Assembly: GCF_000482325.1 (NCBI RefSeq)
Contig: NZ_KI535295.1
Location: 979,060-1,043,059 of the forward strand
Length of the DNA: 64,000 bases
DNA from: Bacillus sp. UNC438CL73TsuS30
GTDB lineage: Bacteria; Bacillota; Bacilli; Bacillales; Cytobacillaceae
Direction of reading: 5' to 3'
Shown here: piece after piece, positions 35,418-43,722 of the stretch
Layout of the letters: every line of letters starts with the position of its first letter
How positions within the stretch are numbered: the first letter of the stretch is position 1
The notes under the pieces: generated by a model
Told to the model about the DNA's origin: nothing
Databases searched by the model: none
What the model saw: the letters and a program-made list of their open reading frames with translations, nothing else
Position numbers and translations under genes: made by a program

Positions 35418-35843
35418 TTAATGAAATGCCGTCAAAATCACTCCTATCGCGATTAATGCTACTCCAATTCCATTCACCAAACTAAGCTTCTCCCCAAATA
35501 GAATAATGGCCAGCAATGTTGCAATAACCACACTTAATTTATCTACAGGAGCCACCTGTGAAACCTTGCCTAATTTTAAGGCGAAAAAATAGAACAACCA
35601 CGAAGCAGCACCAGCAATACCACTCAAAGTGATAAATAAAATAGCCTTTTTATCATGTAAAATAACAGGGATTTTATTGAGATTTCCCTCAAACAGAACA
35701 ACCCCCATTAAAAAGAATGCCATCACAATCGCTCGAATGGCGGTGGCAGTATTTGCATCAATATTTTGCAATCCTATTTTTCCAAAAATTGATACAAAGG
35801 CAGCAGATACCGCAGATAATAGTGCAAAAATAAGCCACGACAT
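35418..35843 (-). CDS. Half-size EamA/DMT-family membrane protein
   Basis: A 141-residue protein with five membrane helices, equal to one EamA repeat; full DMT transporters have two repeats and about 300 residues. Motifs are GKIGLQNIDANTATAIR after helix 1, and APVDKLSVVIATLLAIILFGEKLS in the second half. Half-size members probably act as dimers, like EmrE/SugE-size proteins. It is monocistronic, and the substrate is unknown. I see no sign of a lost second half, since the upstream gap of 190 bases encodes nothing similar. Confidence 0.8.
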   Translation of the reverse strand: MSWLIFALLSAVSAAFVSIFGKIGLQNIDANTATAIRAIVMAFFLMGVVLFEGNLNKIPVILHDKKAILFITLSGIAGAASWLFYFFALKLGKVSQVAPVDKLSVVIATLLAIILFGEKLSLVNGIGVALIAIGVILTAFH

Positions 35844-36036
35844 AAATTCATCTCACCCTCCATTTCTTTTATCATTTCAATTTTTTAATGTATAAACCCC
35901 TCTTCTACAAACGAATTTAATAAATATTTAATACTTGATTCATACAAAATTTAAGCTGGAGGTCTATTCTAATCGTGTGGGTAAAAATGTTTTTTACTAG
36001 GATATTTAAAGAGTGAGATAAAGGTGGAGGAAGAAA

Positions 36037-36642
36037 ATGTTAACACACTTAGATTATACAGCATTTCAATGGGTTAATCATTTAGCCATTACGGACCATT
36101 TTATGAATCCATTCATGGTATTTTTAGCTGATAAAGCAGAGTATTTATTTTTTGCAGGTATTCTATTTTATTGGTTTTTTCATAAAGAGCAAAATCGGAA
36201 AATGGTTGCATCAGCCTGTATTGCAGCCTGTCTTGCATTAGCAACAAATATGATCATTGGAGACTTTTACTATCGTTCCCGTCCATTTGTCGCCCATCAT
36301 GTGATCATGCTGATCTCACACGCAAAGAATGCTTCTTTTCCAAGTGACCATGCGACCGCAGCATTTGTGATTGCCATGACAATTTGGTTATGGAAAAAGC
36401 GGGATGGCTGGATTTGGTTGATTTTAGCTGCAGGAATTGGCATTTCTCGCGTTTGGACAGGGGTTCATTATCCATTAGATGTCATTGCCGGTATGGTCAT
36501 TGGAATAGTAACTGCAGTTGTGATTTATCTACTAACAGCAAGATGGGGGAAATTAAAACAGTTTATTGGTGTTCTGATCAATATTTATGAAAAACTTGAA
36601 AGCAAGATATTCAATACTACTCTTATAAAAAATGAAAAATAG
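36037..36642 (+). CDS. Undecaprenyl-diphosphatase, BcrC-type PAP2 phosphatase
   Basis: A 201-residue membrane protein with six helices and the three PAP2 signatures: KNAS-preceded SFPSDHATA, YYRSRPF for motif 1, and SRVWTGVHYPLDV for motif 3. The nearest group is BcrC, which dephosphorylates undecaprenyl pyrophosphate and recycles the cell-wall lipid carrier on the outer membrane face. It is the first gene of a plus-strand cluster with YkoS-like, GT2 and GtrA genes. The next start overlaps or closely follows it. Confidence 0.88.
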   Translation: MLTHLDYTAFQWVNHLAITDHFMNPFMVFLADKAEYLFFAGILFYWFFHKEQNRKMVASACIAACLALATNMIIGDFYYRSRPFVAHHVIMLISHAKNASFPSDHATAAFVIAMTIWLWKKRDGWIWLILAAGIGISRVWTGVHYPLDVIAGMVIGIVTAVVIYLLTARWGKLKQFIGVLINIYEKLESKIFNTTLIKNEK

Positions 36643-36688
36643 TTCGAGAAAAGGAATAGAACAATATGATTTAAGAATCGGTGGAAAA

Positions 36689-38377
36689 ATGAAGATATTC
36701 TGGACAAATTTGAGTAAAGAAAAACAGCATTTTTATTTTGCAGCCTTTTTATTAGCACTTTATTTATCACCATTATTCATTCTAGGTGAAAATTCTCATA
36801 TTCGGGTTCATGATAATTTGGATTCGAATATTTCTTGGTATAAAGTGCTCAATGATAGTGGGCAACTGTTTGGCGGAATAAACTCGGTTATCCCGCAAAT
36901 CATTAATGGATTACCAAGAAATGCATTTGGAACAGAATTCAGTGGGATCCAGTGGCTGCATAATTTGTTTCCATCAATGCTTGCCTTTTCAATCAGTCAG
37001 GCAATTACAAGGATTTTTGCATTTTTGGGTATGTACCTTTTATTAAAAAGACATTTTGTTAAGACGGAGGAGTCTTATTTAATCCGTGTTTATGTTTCGC
37101 TGGCATTTGCACTAACGCCATTTTGGCCTTCGGGTATGCTGAGCACGCTCGGAATGCCGCTTGCACTTTGGGCTTTTTTAAATATAAGAGAAGGAAGGTA
37201 TTCTTGGAAGGAGTGGCTCACGCTCATTCTGCTTCCTATTTATTCAAGTTTTGTACTTGGCTTTTTCTTTTTTCTCACAGCGGTCGGGTTCCTATGGCTC
37301 CGGGATTTAGTGTTTAAGAAAAAAGTAAACTGGGTTTTCTTTGGCAGCATTATTGCCATGACACTAATGTATTTAATAATCGAATACCGCCTTGTTTATT
37401 CTTTAATTTTTCCGGAGGCACCGACAAATCGGAATGAATTTTTTGAATCAACCAATGGTTTCTGGAGCACGATTCGTTTAATTTTCAAAAATTATTTTCT
37501 TGGACACACTCATGTAATGACCCTACATACATTTGTGATTGTTCCGCTTTCCTTCCTTGTGATTTGGGTCATAAAGAATCGACAGAAAGGTACTATCGAA
37601 AAACGGTATCTTTACCTATTTATTTTGAATTTTGTACTATCTGTTTGGTATGCTTTTTGGTTTTACAAAGGATGGATACCGTTAAAAGAAAGAGTGTCTT
37701 TTTTAAATACCTTTAATTTTTCTAGATTTCATTTTTTAAGGCCATTAATTATTTACCTGATGTTTGCCGTCGGTGCTTATATTTTATGGAGGAGGGGCAA
37801 TCGTTGGAAGCTTTTTGTAAAATTATGTCTGGCAGCTCAACTCCTAGTGCTTTTTGGGGCAAATAATGAAATCTATTATCGTGTGGCAGGAACACCGACC
37901 TTTAAACAATTTTATGCAACTACTCAATTCTCCGATATTAAAAAATACATTGGTAAGCCGCAAAAAAGCTATCGTGTTGTGAGTATCGGAATTCATCCTG
38001 CTATCGCTCAGTACAATGGTTTTTATACGCTGGATACTTATAATAATTTTTATCCACTAGTGTACAAGCATCAGTTTCGCAAAATAATTGCAAAAGAATT
38101 GGATAAGAGTCCCACTTTAAAATCTTATTTCGACCTTTGGGGCGGGAGATGTTATATTTTTGTTGCTGAATTAGGGAAGAAGTATGATTTTACAAAGGAT
38201 TCAAAAGTAGAAATCCATCATCTTCAGTTAAATACTAAGGTATTGAAAAGCATGGGAGGAAAATATATTTTCTCGGCTGTTCCAATTCTAAACGCCAAAG
38301 AAAACAAGCTGGAATTTAAAAAGGCATTTAAACAAAAGAGTTCTGCTTGGAAAATTTATCTTTATGAAGTAAAATAA
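36689..38377 (+). CDS. YkoS-like polytopic membrane protein (DUF6044)
   Basis: A 562-residue protein with about 11-12 helices and a large external loop/C-terminal domain. The motif HIRVHDNLDSN after helix 1 is typical of the YkoS/DUF6044 group, which resembles lipid-linked glycosyltransferases of the GT-C fold. The acidic DN pair in the first loop fits the GT-C catalytic site. An upstream ATG at 36632 overlapping the PAP2 stop lacks a ribosome site; 36689 has GGTGG. It precedes a YkoT-like GT2 gene, as in B. subtilis ykoST. A role in envelope glycan or lipid modification is inferred. Confidence 0.78.
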   Translation: MKIFWTNLSKEKQHFYFAAFLLALYLSPLFILGENSHIRVHDNLDSNISWYKVLNDSGQLFGGINSVIPQIINGLPRNAFGTEFSGIQWLHNLFPSMLAFSISQAITRIFAFLGMYLLLKRHFVKTEESYLIRVYVSLAFALTPFWPSGMLSTLGMPLALWAFLNIREGRYSWKEWLTLILLPIYSSFVLGFFFFLTAVGFLWLRDLVFKKKVNWVFFGSIIAMTLMYLIIEYRLVYSLIFPEAPTNRNEFFESTNGFWSTIRLIFKNYFLGHTHVMTLHTFVIVPLSFLVIWVIKNRQKGTIEKRYLYLFILNFVLSVWYAFWFYKGWIPLKERVSFLNTFNFSRFHFLRPLIIYLMFAVGAYILWRRGNRWKLFVKLCLAAQLLVLFGANNEIYYRVAGTPTFKQFYATTQFSDIKKYIGKPQKSYRVVSIGIHPAIAQYNGFYTLDTYNNFYPLVYKHQFRKIIAKELDKSPTLKSYFDLWGGRCYIFVAELGKKYDFTKDSKVEIHHLQLNTKVLKSMGGKYIFSAVPILNAKENKLEFKKAFKQKSSAWKIYLYEVK

Positions 38378-38398
38378 TGTGGTTTAAGGAGCCTTATC

Positions 38399-39391
38399 AT
38401 GAATAAACCGGTTTTAACCATCGTTGTACCTTGTTATAATGAAGAAGAAGTCTTTATGGAAACATCTACCCAATTATCACATGTATTGGAAATGTTGATC
38501 GCTGACTCGCTTATTTCAAGGGAAAGTAAATTATTGTTTGTGGATGATGGCAGCAAGGACCGGACATGGGAGTTAATAGAGAGTGAGACTGGAATTAATT
38601 CTTTTGTTAAAGGTTTAAAACTTGCTAAAAATGTCGGACATCAAAATGCATTAATGGCAGGCCTTGAAACGGCAGCGAAGAAATCGGATTGTGTCATATC
38701 CATTGATGCTGATTTACAGGACGACATTAGCGTAATCCAAGCATTTCTTGAAAAGTATTGGGAAGGGTATGATATTGTTTATGGAGTGAGAGAAAGCCGG
38801 AAAACAGATACCTTTTTTAAAAGAACCACTGCTGTCGGGTTCTATCGTTTTATGGAGAGAATTGGGATAAAATTAGTTCCTAATCATGCGGATTTTCGGC
38901 TTATGAGTAAACGAGCACTTGAGGAATTATTTAAATTTAAAGAGACGAACCTATTTCTGCGAGGTTTGGTCCCACTTGTCGGATTTTCATCAGCAAAGGT
39001 ATATTATGATCGTAAGGAGAGGTTTGCGGGAGAATCAAAATATCCGTTAAAAAAAATGCTTGCCTTTGCATTCGATGGAATCTCTTCCTTTAGTGTAGCC
39101 CCAATCCGCTTTGTAACCTTTATTGGTTTCTTGGCAATGTTTATTAGTATTCTTGCCGGAGTCTATGCACTAATTCAAGACCTATTAGGACATACTGTTT
39201 CAGGATGGACATCACTAGTCATCTCCATTTGGTTTGTTGGAGGGTTGCAGCTAATGGGGTTAGGTATTATTGGTGAATATATTGGCAAAATATATTTTGA
39301 AGTGAAAAAACGTCCAAGATATGCGATTGAAAGAGACAGCTTTTCCGTTAGTCAAACCAATCAGCAAATAAAAGAGGCAATTGGTCATTAG
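38399..39391 (+). CDS. GT2 family polyprenyl-phosphate glycosyltransferase (YkoT/CsbB-like)
   Basis: A 330-residue glycosyltransferase. The N-terminal GT-A domain has IVVPCYNEEE, FVDDGSKDRT and the DAD/DADLQDD metal-binding motif. Two C-terminal membrane helices (about 230-300) are typical of enzymes that load sugar onto undecaprenyl phosphate, such as CsbB, GtrB and YkoT. It probably makes a lipid-linked sugar on the inner face; the following GtrA protein would flip it and the YkoS-like GT-C protein would transfer it. Confidence 0.88.
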   Translation: MNKPVLTIVVPCYNEEEVFMETSTQLSHVLEMLIADSLISRESKLLFVDDGSKDRTWELIESETGINSFVKGLKLAKNVGHQNALMAGLETAAKKSDCVISIDADLQDDISVIQAFLEKYWEGYDIVYGVRESRKTDTFFKRTTAVGFYRFMERIGIKLVPNHADFRLMSKRALEELFKFKETNLFLRGLVPLVGFSSAKVYYDRKERFAGESKYPLKKMLAFAFDGISSFSVAPIRFVTFIGFLAMFISILAGVYALIQDLLGHTVSGWTSLVISIWFVGGLQLMGLGIIGEYIGKIYFEVKKRPRYAIERDSFSVSQTNQQIKEAIGH

Positions 39392-39399
39392 GAGCAGGT

Positions 39400-39825
39400 A
39401 TGAAATATTCTTTTATTCGTTTTGTCATCGTAGGAATTTTGAATACGATTGTTGGGTTATCGGTCATGTATCTTCTTTTACATGCGTTCCACTTATCATA
39501 CTGGATCTCAACCTTCATCGGTAATTCCATTGGGGCGATTGTAAGCTTCTTTTTAAATAGAAGCTTTACATTTAAAAGTCGGAATGCTGTTTCAAAAACT
39601 GCCATCCGTTTTATTGTGGTCATTTTGTGCTGTTATTTTATTTCTTATGATTTAGGAAAAAATTTAGTTTCAGCCATCCTACATTCAAATCATTTCTTTA
39701 CTGAAAAAATAAGAACCGATTTGGCGGTCCTTGTCGGTACTGGACTTTATACCGTGCTTAATTATTTAGGGCAAAAATTGTTTGTTTTTTCAAAAAGGGA
39801 TGTTTTAGTTGAAACAAAATCATGA
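39400..39825 (+). CDS. GtrA-family membrane protein (putative lipid-sugar flippase)
   Basis: A 141-residue protein with four helices and the GtrA pattern: FVIVGILNTIVGL in helix 1 and FLNRSFTFKSR after helix 2. GtrA proteins are thought to move undecaprenyl-phosphate sugars made by the neighbouring GT2 enzyme. It begins eight bases after the GT2 stop, and a terminator follows, marking the end of this unit. Confidence 0.86.
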   Translation: MKYSFIRFVIVGILNTIVGLSVMYLLLHAFHLSYWISTFIGNSIGAIVSFFLNRSFTFKSRNAVSKTAIRFIVVILCCYFISYDLGKNLVSAILHSNHFFTEKIRTDLAVLVGTGLYTVLNYLGQKLFVFSKRDVLVETKS

Positions 39826-39843
39826 GATAAACTTAGAAAAACC

Positions 39844-39872
39844 AGGAGGTTCTGACCGGACCTCTTTTTTCT
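39844..39872 (+). terminator. Terminator after gtrA-like gene
   Basis: A 9-bp stem with one G-U pair (39844-39852 with 39858-39865), then TTTTTT. It precedes the PAP2 gene by about 20 bases and may allow partial readthrough. Confidence 0.75.
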
Positions 39873-39891
39873 ATCAAAAAGGAGTAAGCTC

Positions 39892-40554
39892 ATGAATATA
39901 AAAAAATATTTATTTTTTGCCTTTATTATTAGCTTGGTGAGTGTAATTGGTTTTGGGATGCTTTCCATACTTATTAGTGATGAAAAAATAGGGCATTTTG
40001 ACAGCACTGTTATTTCGGCGGTTCAAGGACTTGAAACGCCTGGTCTTACTAAGGTAATGAAATTGTTTACCTTTATTGGATCCACACGGGTTGTTATCCT
40101 TCTTTCTCTTGCCCTTTTGTTTTTTCTCTATAAGGTGCTGCATCATCGCTTGGAATTGATTTTATTTGTAAGTGTCATAGCTGGTGCAGGAATTTTAAAT
40201 GGTGTTTTAAAGCATTTTTTTCAGCGGGCACGTCCTAATTTGCACCGTCTGATTGAGATCAGCGGTTATAGTTTTCCTAGCGGACATGCCATGAGTGCTT
40301 TTGCTTTTTACGGTGTGCTTGCCTTCTTACTTTGGCGCCATATTTCAACCAGGATCGGGAGAACCATTTTAATTATTGTTAGTTGTTTTATGATTCTTGC
40401 CATCGGTATAAGCCGGATTTATCTAGGGGTACATTATCCAAGTGATATTATTGGGGGATATTTTGCAAGTGGTTTTTGGCTGACTGCTGCTATTTGGGTT
40501 TTTCAATTTTATAAAGAAAAACGGTATAATAGGAAGCAGGGATCTAATGAGTGA
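39892..40554 (+). CDS. PAP2-family membrane phosphatase
   Basis: A 220-residue protein with six helices and the full PAP2 signature set: KHFFQRARP, YSFPSGHAMS and SRIYLGVHYPSD. It differs clearly from the BcrC-type gene at 36037 and may act on phosphatidylglycerol phosphate, phosphatidate or undecaprenyl pyrophosphate. The following PssA-type gene makes a phospholipid role attractive but unproven. Confidence 0.86.
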   Translation: MNIKKYLFFAFIISLVSVIGFGMLSILISDEKIGHFDSTVISAVQGLETPGLTKVMKLFTFIGSTRVVILLSLALLFFLYKVLHHRLELILFVSVIAGAGILNGVLKHFFQRARPNLHRLIEISGYSFPSGHAMSAFAFYGVLAFLLWRHISTRIGRTILIIVSCFMILAIGISRIYLGVHYPSDIIGGYFASGFWLTAAIWVFQFYKEKRYNRKQGSNE

Positions 40555-40575
40555 GAGGTTTTTGAAAAAATTGGA

Positions 40576-41277
40576 GTGATACATATTATAAGAAACAGTA
40601 TTCCTAACCTTTTTACGCTATTAAATTTATTTTTTGGATTTTTATCTGTCATGTATTCGGCGCTTGGGGATTATAAAAATGCGGCAATTTTGATTCTGAT
40701 TGGAATGATGCTCGATAGTATGGATGGGCGGATTGCCCGGATGCTGAATGTAGAAAGTGACCTTGGAAAGGAATTAGACTCACTAGCCGATATTGTAACC
40801 TTTGGTGTTGCGCCAGCAATGATGGCCTATTATTCCTATTTTTCTGATTTTGGTATATTTGGGATGGCGATTTCAGGGTTATTCCCGTTATTTGGTGCTT
40901 ACCGATTGGCGCGATTCAATATTAATGCGGTCAAATCATCACTGCACTATTTTACTGGCGTTCCTATTACAGCAGGTGGGGGACTACTAACGCTTTTAAC
41001 CTTATTTCACGGCAAAATGCCAGCGATTATTCTGCCAATTGCCTTTTTTGTCATATGTTATTTAATGGTCAGCACCATTAAAATCCCAAGCCTAAAGGAT
41101 ATTCCTTTGCCGAAATATGGAATTATTATCACCTTATTCCTTGGTTATGCTATTTATATTGTCTTTAAGAAAGAGCAGCATCGTTTTCCTTACTTCATAT
41201 ACGTAGCCATTCCGCTTTATGTAGCTTTTATAAGTTATCAATTAGTTAGGATTAAGCGGAGCAGTCCAAAAAAATAA
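40576..41277 (+). CDS. CDP-diacylglycerol-serine O-phosphatidyltransferase-like (PssA, long form)
   Basis: A 230-233-residue CDP-alcohol phosphatidyltransferase with about seven helices. The catalytic DGxxARxxxxxxxxGxxxDxxxD motif is intact, beginning DGRIARMLN and ending ELDSLAD. It should make phosphatidylserine, the precursor of phosphatidylethanolamine. The start is unclear: GTG at 40576 lacks a spaced ribosome site, while an ATT codon at 40585 lies eight bases after GGAG and aligns better with short PssA N-termini. It is longer than B. subtilis PssA (177 residues). Confidence 0.85.
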   Translation: MIHIIRNSIPNLFTLLNLFFGFLSVMYSALGDYKNAAILILIGMMLDSMDGRIARMLNVESDLGKELDSLADIVTFGVAPAMMAYYSYFSDFGIFGMAISGLFPLFGAYRLARFNINAVKSSLHYFTGVPITAGGGLLTLLTLFHGKMPAIILPIAFFVICYLMVSTIKIPSLKDIPLPKYGIIITLFLGYAIYIVFKKEQHRFPYFIYVAIPLYVAFISYQLVRIKRSSPKK

Positions 41278-41289
41278 AATTCAAAAAAG

Positions 41290-41322
41290 AGAAGTACATT
41301 TCAATTGAACTGTACTTCTTTT
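41290..41322. terminator. Bidirectional terminator, pssA-like / HipA-like
   Basis: A 9-bp stem (41290-41298 with 41311-41319) around a loop that is itself self-complementary, with T-runs on both strands. Confidence 0.8.
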
Positions 41323-41346
41323 GTATATTTCAATCAATTTGATTCA

Positions 41347-42144
41347 TTAATCACGGAAATATTTCTTGATAAATTTTAATATTAATATAGGCAGTGCCTT
41401 TTTTGCAGAGAGGAGATATTGGTATAGGGCTTTCTTTTCCGAAGAAGATACATCCCAATCTTCAGGTATGGTATTGATGACCGATAAGATTTGCTTAGAA
41501 GGAAGTGCAAGTACTTTTTCTGTAAATTGCATAAGTGATTTGGGGTCGTCTATTTGAGTAACCCCCCAGGTATGAACTGACTGGTTTAGTAAATTCATTG
41601 GGACTTGTTTCAACATATCTTTTGAACTTGCATATCCTGGAAAACATAAACCGTGATCAATTAAATGAAGATAGCATTTGTTGTCAGAAAGCCTTTCTAA
41701 CAGAACATTTCCCGTATCCCGATCATTGTTATTTACCCAATAGTCGAACACAATAATACCCGGCATTGCATCGAGGTTGACAATTTCTTCATTAATTCGA
41801 GGCTCCCAAAGGCCCGTACAATCTTTAAGCAAAAGACTGGCAAATTGATGTCCAGGTGTAAAACCATAGCTGTAAAGAACCGGGAACTTTTTAAAATCAG
41901 ATTTGGAGAAATAAGCCACCTCAAAAGGTGCTACGGGCAGTCCTAATAACTGTGCAAGTTTCCCCACCACCCAATCATTCCCAAGGACCCTTGTTCCTTG
42001 GGGATTGTCTTTAAATTTTACAAGATAAGTGTTTCCGTCATTCATTTCAAATAGTTGAGGCTTTGAAAAACCCTCCTTGAAATTTCCTAAGTAACGAACC
42101 GGATAAATACGATTCAAAATAAAATTGCCTCCCTTTTTCTTCAT
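41347..42144 (-). CDS. HipA-like kinase family protein
   Basis: A 265-residue single-domain protein. Kinase-like marks are YLVKF for the ATP-lysine, FDYWVNNNDRDTGNVLL for the catalytic loop, and LIDHGLCF for the DFG-equivalent. HipA kinases phosphorylate tRNA synthetases in toxin-antitoxin systems, but no HipB-like antitoxin is next to this gene. It belongs to the short, stand-alone HipA_2-like group. It sits on the minus strand between two PssA-like genes that point the other way. Confidence 0.78.
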   Translation of the reverse strand: MKKKGGNFILNRIYPVRYLGNFKEGFSKPQLFEMNDGNTYLVKFKDNPQGTRVLGNDWVVGKLAQLLGLPVAPFEVAYFSKSDFKKFPVLYSYGFTPGHQFASLLLKDCTGLWEPRINEEIVNLDAMPGIIVFDYWVNNNDRDTGNVLLERLSDNKCYLHLIDHGLCFPGYASSKDMLKQVPMNLLNQSVHTWGVTQIDDPKSLMQFTEKVLALPSKQILSVINTIPEDWDVSSSEKKALYQYLLSAKKALPILILKFIKKYFRD

Positions 42145-42290
42145 ATTATCAATATATGTACAATCCTAACTCGAGGAATGGTTGATTATTAAAAGATTGG
42201 AAATAATTTTTCTGTTCTATTAGAGAATAATGGAGAAAACGAATGATAAGCCTACAAAGAGGAGTATTGCATAATGAAGGGGGAGGGAAG

Positions 42291-42782
42291 TTGGTTAATC
42301 ATCTTGTCAAGGCCGTGCCTAATTTGTTTACCATCGGAAATTTATTATGCGGTGTTTTTTCTATCACCTTTAATATGAGTGGATTTATAGGAGGCGCCTC
42401 GATTTTTATTTTTTTATCGGCTATTTTTGATCTCTTCGATGGGCGAGTTGCCAGAAAATTAAAAGTGAACAGTGAACTTGGTGTAGTATTGGATTCACTG
42501 GCGGATATTGTTAGCTTTGGTGTTGCTCCGGCGCTTATATTTCATTCAATCGCAGCACCATCCATTTTAACTTCTTTAGCCTTTATTCTTTTTCCAACCA
42601 TGGGTGCATTAAGGCTGGCAAGATTTAGTGTGAACCCAACCATCGGGTATTTTATGGGGCTCCCGATTCCTGCCGCAGGTCTGCCATTAGCCGGAATGGG
42701 ATTGTTTACATATAGCAATGCATGGATCACCATTCTTTTGGCTGTTTTAATGGTAAGCCCAATTAAAGTTAAGAAATTTTAA
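42291..42782 (+). CDS. pssA: CDP-alcohol phosphatidyltransferase (PssA-like, short form)
   Basis: A 163-residue enzyme, close in size to B. subtilis PssA. It has the intact DGRVARKLN...LGVVLDSLAD catalytic motif and about five helices. The open frame begins at 42243, but the good start is TTG at 42291, just after AAGGGGGAGGG. It is a paralogue of the gene at 40576: same motif order and a conserved VSFGVAPALI segment. Having two such enzymes suggests different alcohols or membranes, for example vegetative and spore. A perfect terminator follows. Confidence 0.8.
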   Translation: MVNHLVKAVPNLFTIGNLLCGVFSITFNMSGFIGGASIFIFLSAIFDLFDGRVARKLKVNSELGVVLDSLADIVSFGVAPALIFHSIAAPSILTSLAFILFPTMGALRLARFSVNPTIGYFMGLPIPAAGLPLAGMGLFTYSNAWITILLAVLMVSPIKVKKF

Positions 42783-42810
42783 AAAAACCTAGTCTGTAGA
42801 CTAGGTTTTT
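42783..42810. terminator. Bidirectional terminator, pssA-like / qox operon
   Basis: A perfect 13-bp inverted repeat (42783-42795 with 42798-42810) that ends in A- and T-runs. It serves the convergent PssA-like gene and the qoxD end. Confidence 0.93.
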
Positions 42811-42818
42811 AAACAATT

Positions 42819-43115
42819 TTACATTCCACCAAATGACATAACCCATATCGATCCGGCCACAGTTACCACGGCAATAAAAACACCATAAATCACGTTAATT
42901 GTCTGTGCTGCACTATCTTCACCATCTCTTAAGTGCATGAACATAAACAGCTGCAGACCGGCTTGGATGATAGCGAGAGTCCCGATAATCCACATGATGG
43001 CATTGAATGATAAACCTGTTTTTAAAGCAACAAAGAGAGCAACAAAAGTTAAAACTAATGAAAAAACAAATCCTAATACTTGTGTTAGTGGTGTACCATG
43101 TGAATGTTTCTCCAT
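42819..43115 (-). CDS. qoxD: Cytochrome aa3 quinol oxidase subunit IV
   Basis: A 98-residue subunit with three membrane helices. The order qoxA-B-C-D and the FGGM end match B. subtilis QoxD. This small subunit helps assembly or stability of the terminal oxidase. It follows qoxC by only one base on the minus strand and ends in a strong terminator, so it is the last gene of the operon. Confidence 0.92.
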   Translation of the reverse strand: MEKHSHGTPLTQVLGFVFSLVLTFVALFVALKTGLSFNAIMWIIGTLAIIQAGLQLFMFMHLRDGEDSAAQTINVIYGVFIAVVTVAGSIWVMSFGGM

Positions 43116-43116
43116 C

Positions 43117-43722
43117 TTAAGCCACCATCCCTTTTAAATACACAAATGTGAAGATGAAAATCCAAACAACATCAAGGAAGTGCCAGTAAAGACCGATAAT
43201 AAAAGCCTTACGGGCTGTTACTGGAGTCAAGCCTTTTTTCGCAATTTGAATCATTACCATGATAGCCCAGCCAATACCCATGCTTACGTGCAATCCGTGT
43301 GTACCTAAGAGGACAAAGAAACCTGAAAGGAATGCACTAGTTTGCATTGTAGCACCTTCATGGACGTAGGCGATAAATTCTTCAATTTCCATCCCAACAA
43401 AGCCGGCACCCAGTAATAAAGTAATAATCATCCAGGTTAATAGCCCTTTTTTATTACCACGGTGCATTTCATAAATGGCTAAGCCGCATGTAAAACTACT
43501 GGTTAGGAGCAGGATGGTTTCGATCATAACCCCTTTAATTTCGAAAAGTTCGTGTGGGGTAGGACCACCGGCATAACGGTGGTCAAGTACTGCATAGGTA
43601 GCAAAGAGCGTTGCAAAGAGAATGATTTCCGCGCCTAAGAAAATCCAGAAACCAAAGATATTCATTCGGCTTTGTTCTGTTTGATATTCAAGCGGTAGAG
43701 CAGTGTTTACATTAGCTGACAT
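43117..43722 (-). CDS. qoxC: Cytochrome aa3 quinol oxidase subunit III
   Basis: A 201-residue protein with five membrane helices and subunit III marks: FWIFLGAEIILFATLFATY near the N-terminus and GLYWHFLDVVWIFIFTFVY at the C-terminus. It stabilises the oxidase and its proton pathway. Its start overlaps the qoxB stop by 11 bases and has AAGGAGTG upstream. Confidence 0.94.
   Translation of the reverse strand: MSANVNTALPLEYQTEQSRMNIFGFWIFLGAEIILFATLFATYAVLDHRYAGGPTPHELFEIKGVMIETILLLTSSFTCGLAIYEMHRGNKKGLLTWMIITLLLGAGFVGMEIEEFIAYVHEGATMQTSAFLSGFFVLLGTHGLHVSMGIGWAIMVMIQIAKKGLTPVTARKAFIIGLYWHFLDVVWIFIFTFVYLKGMVA

Noticed and set aside
36632..36690. N-terminal 19-residue extension of the YkoS-like protein
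   Set aside because: There is no ribosome site at 36632, and the extra residues are polar and precede the expected short cytoplasmic N-terminus. It remains possible through coupling with the PAP2 stop.
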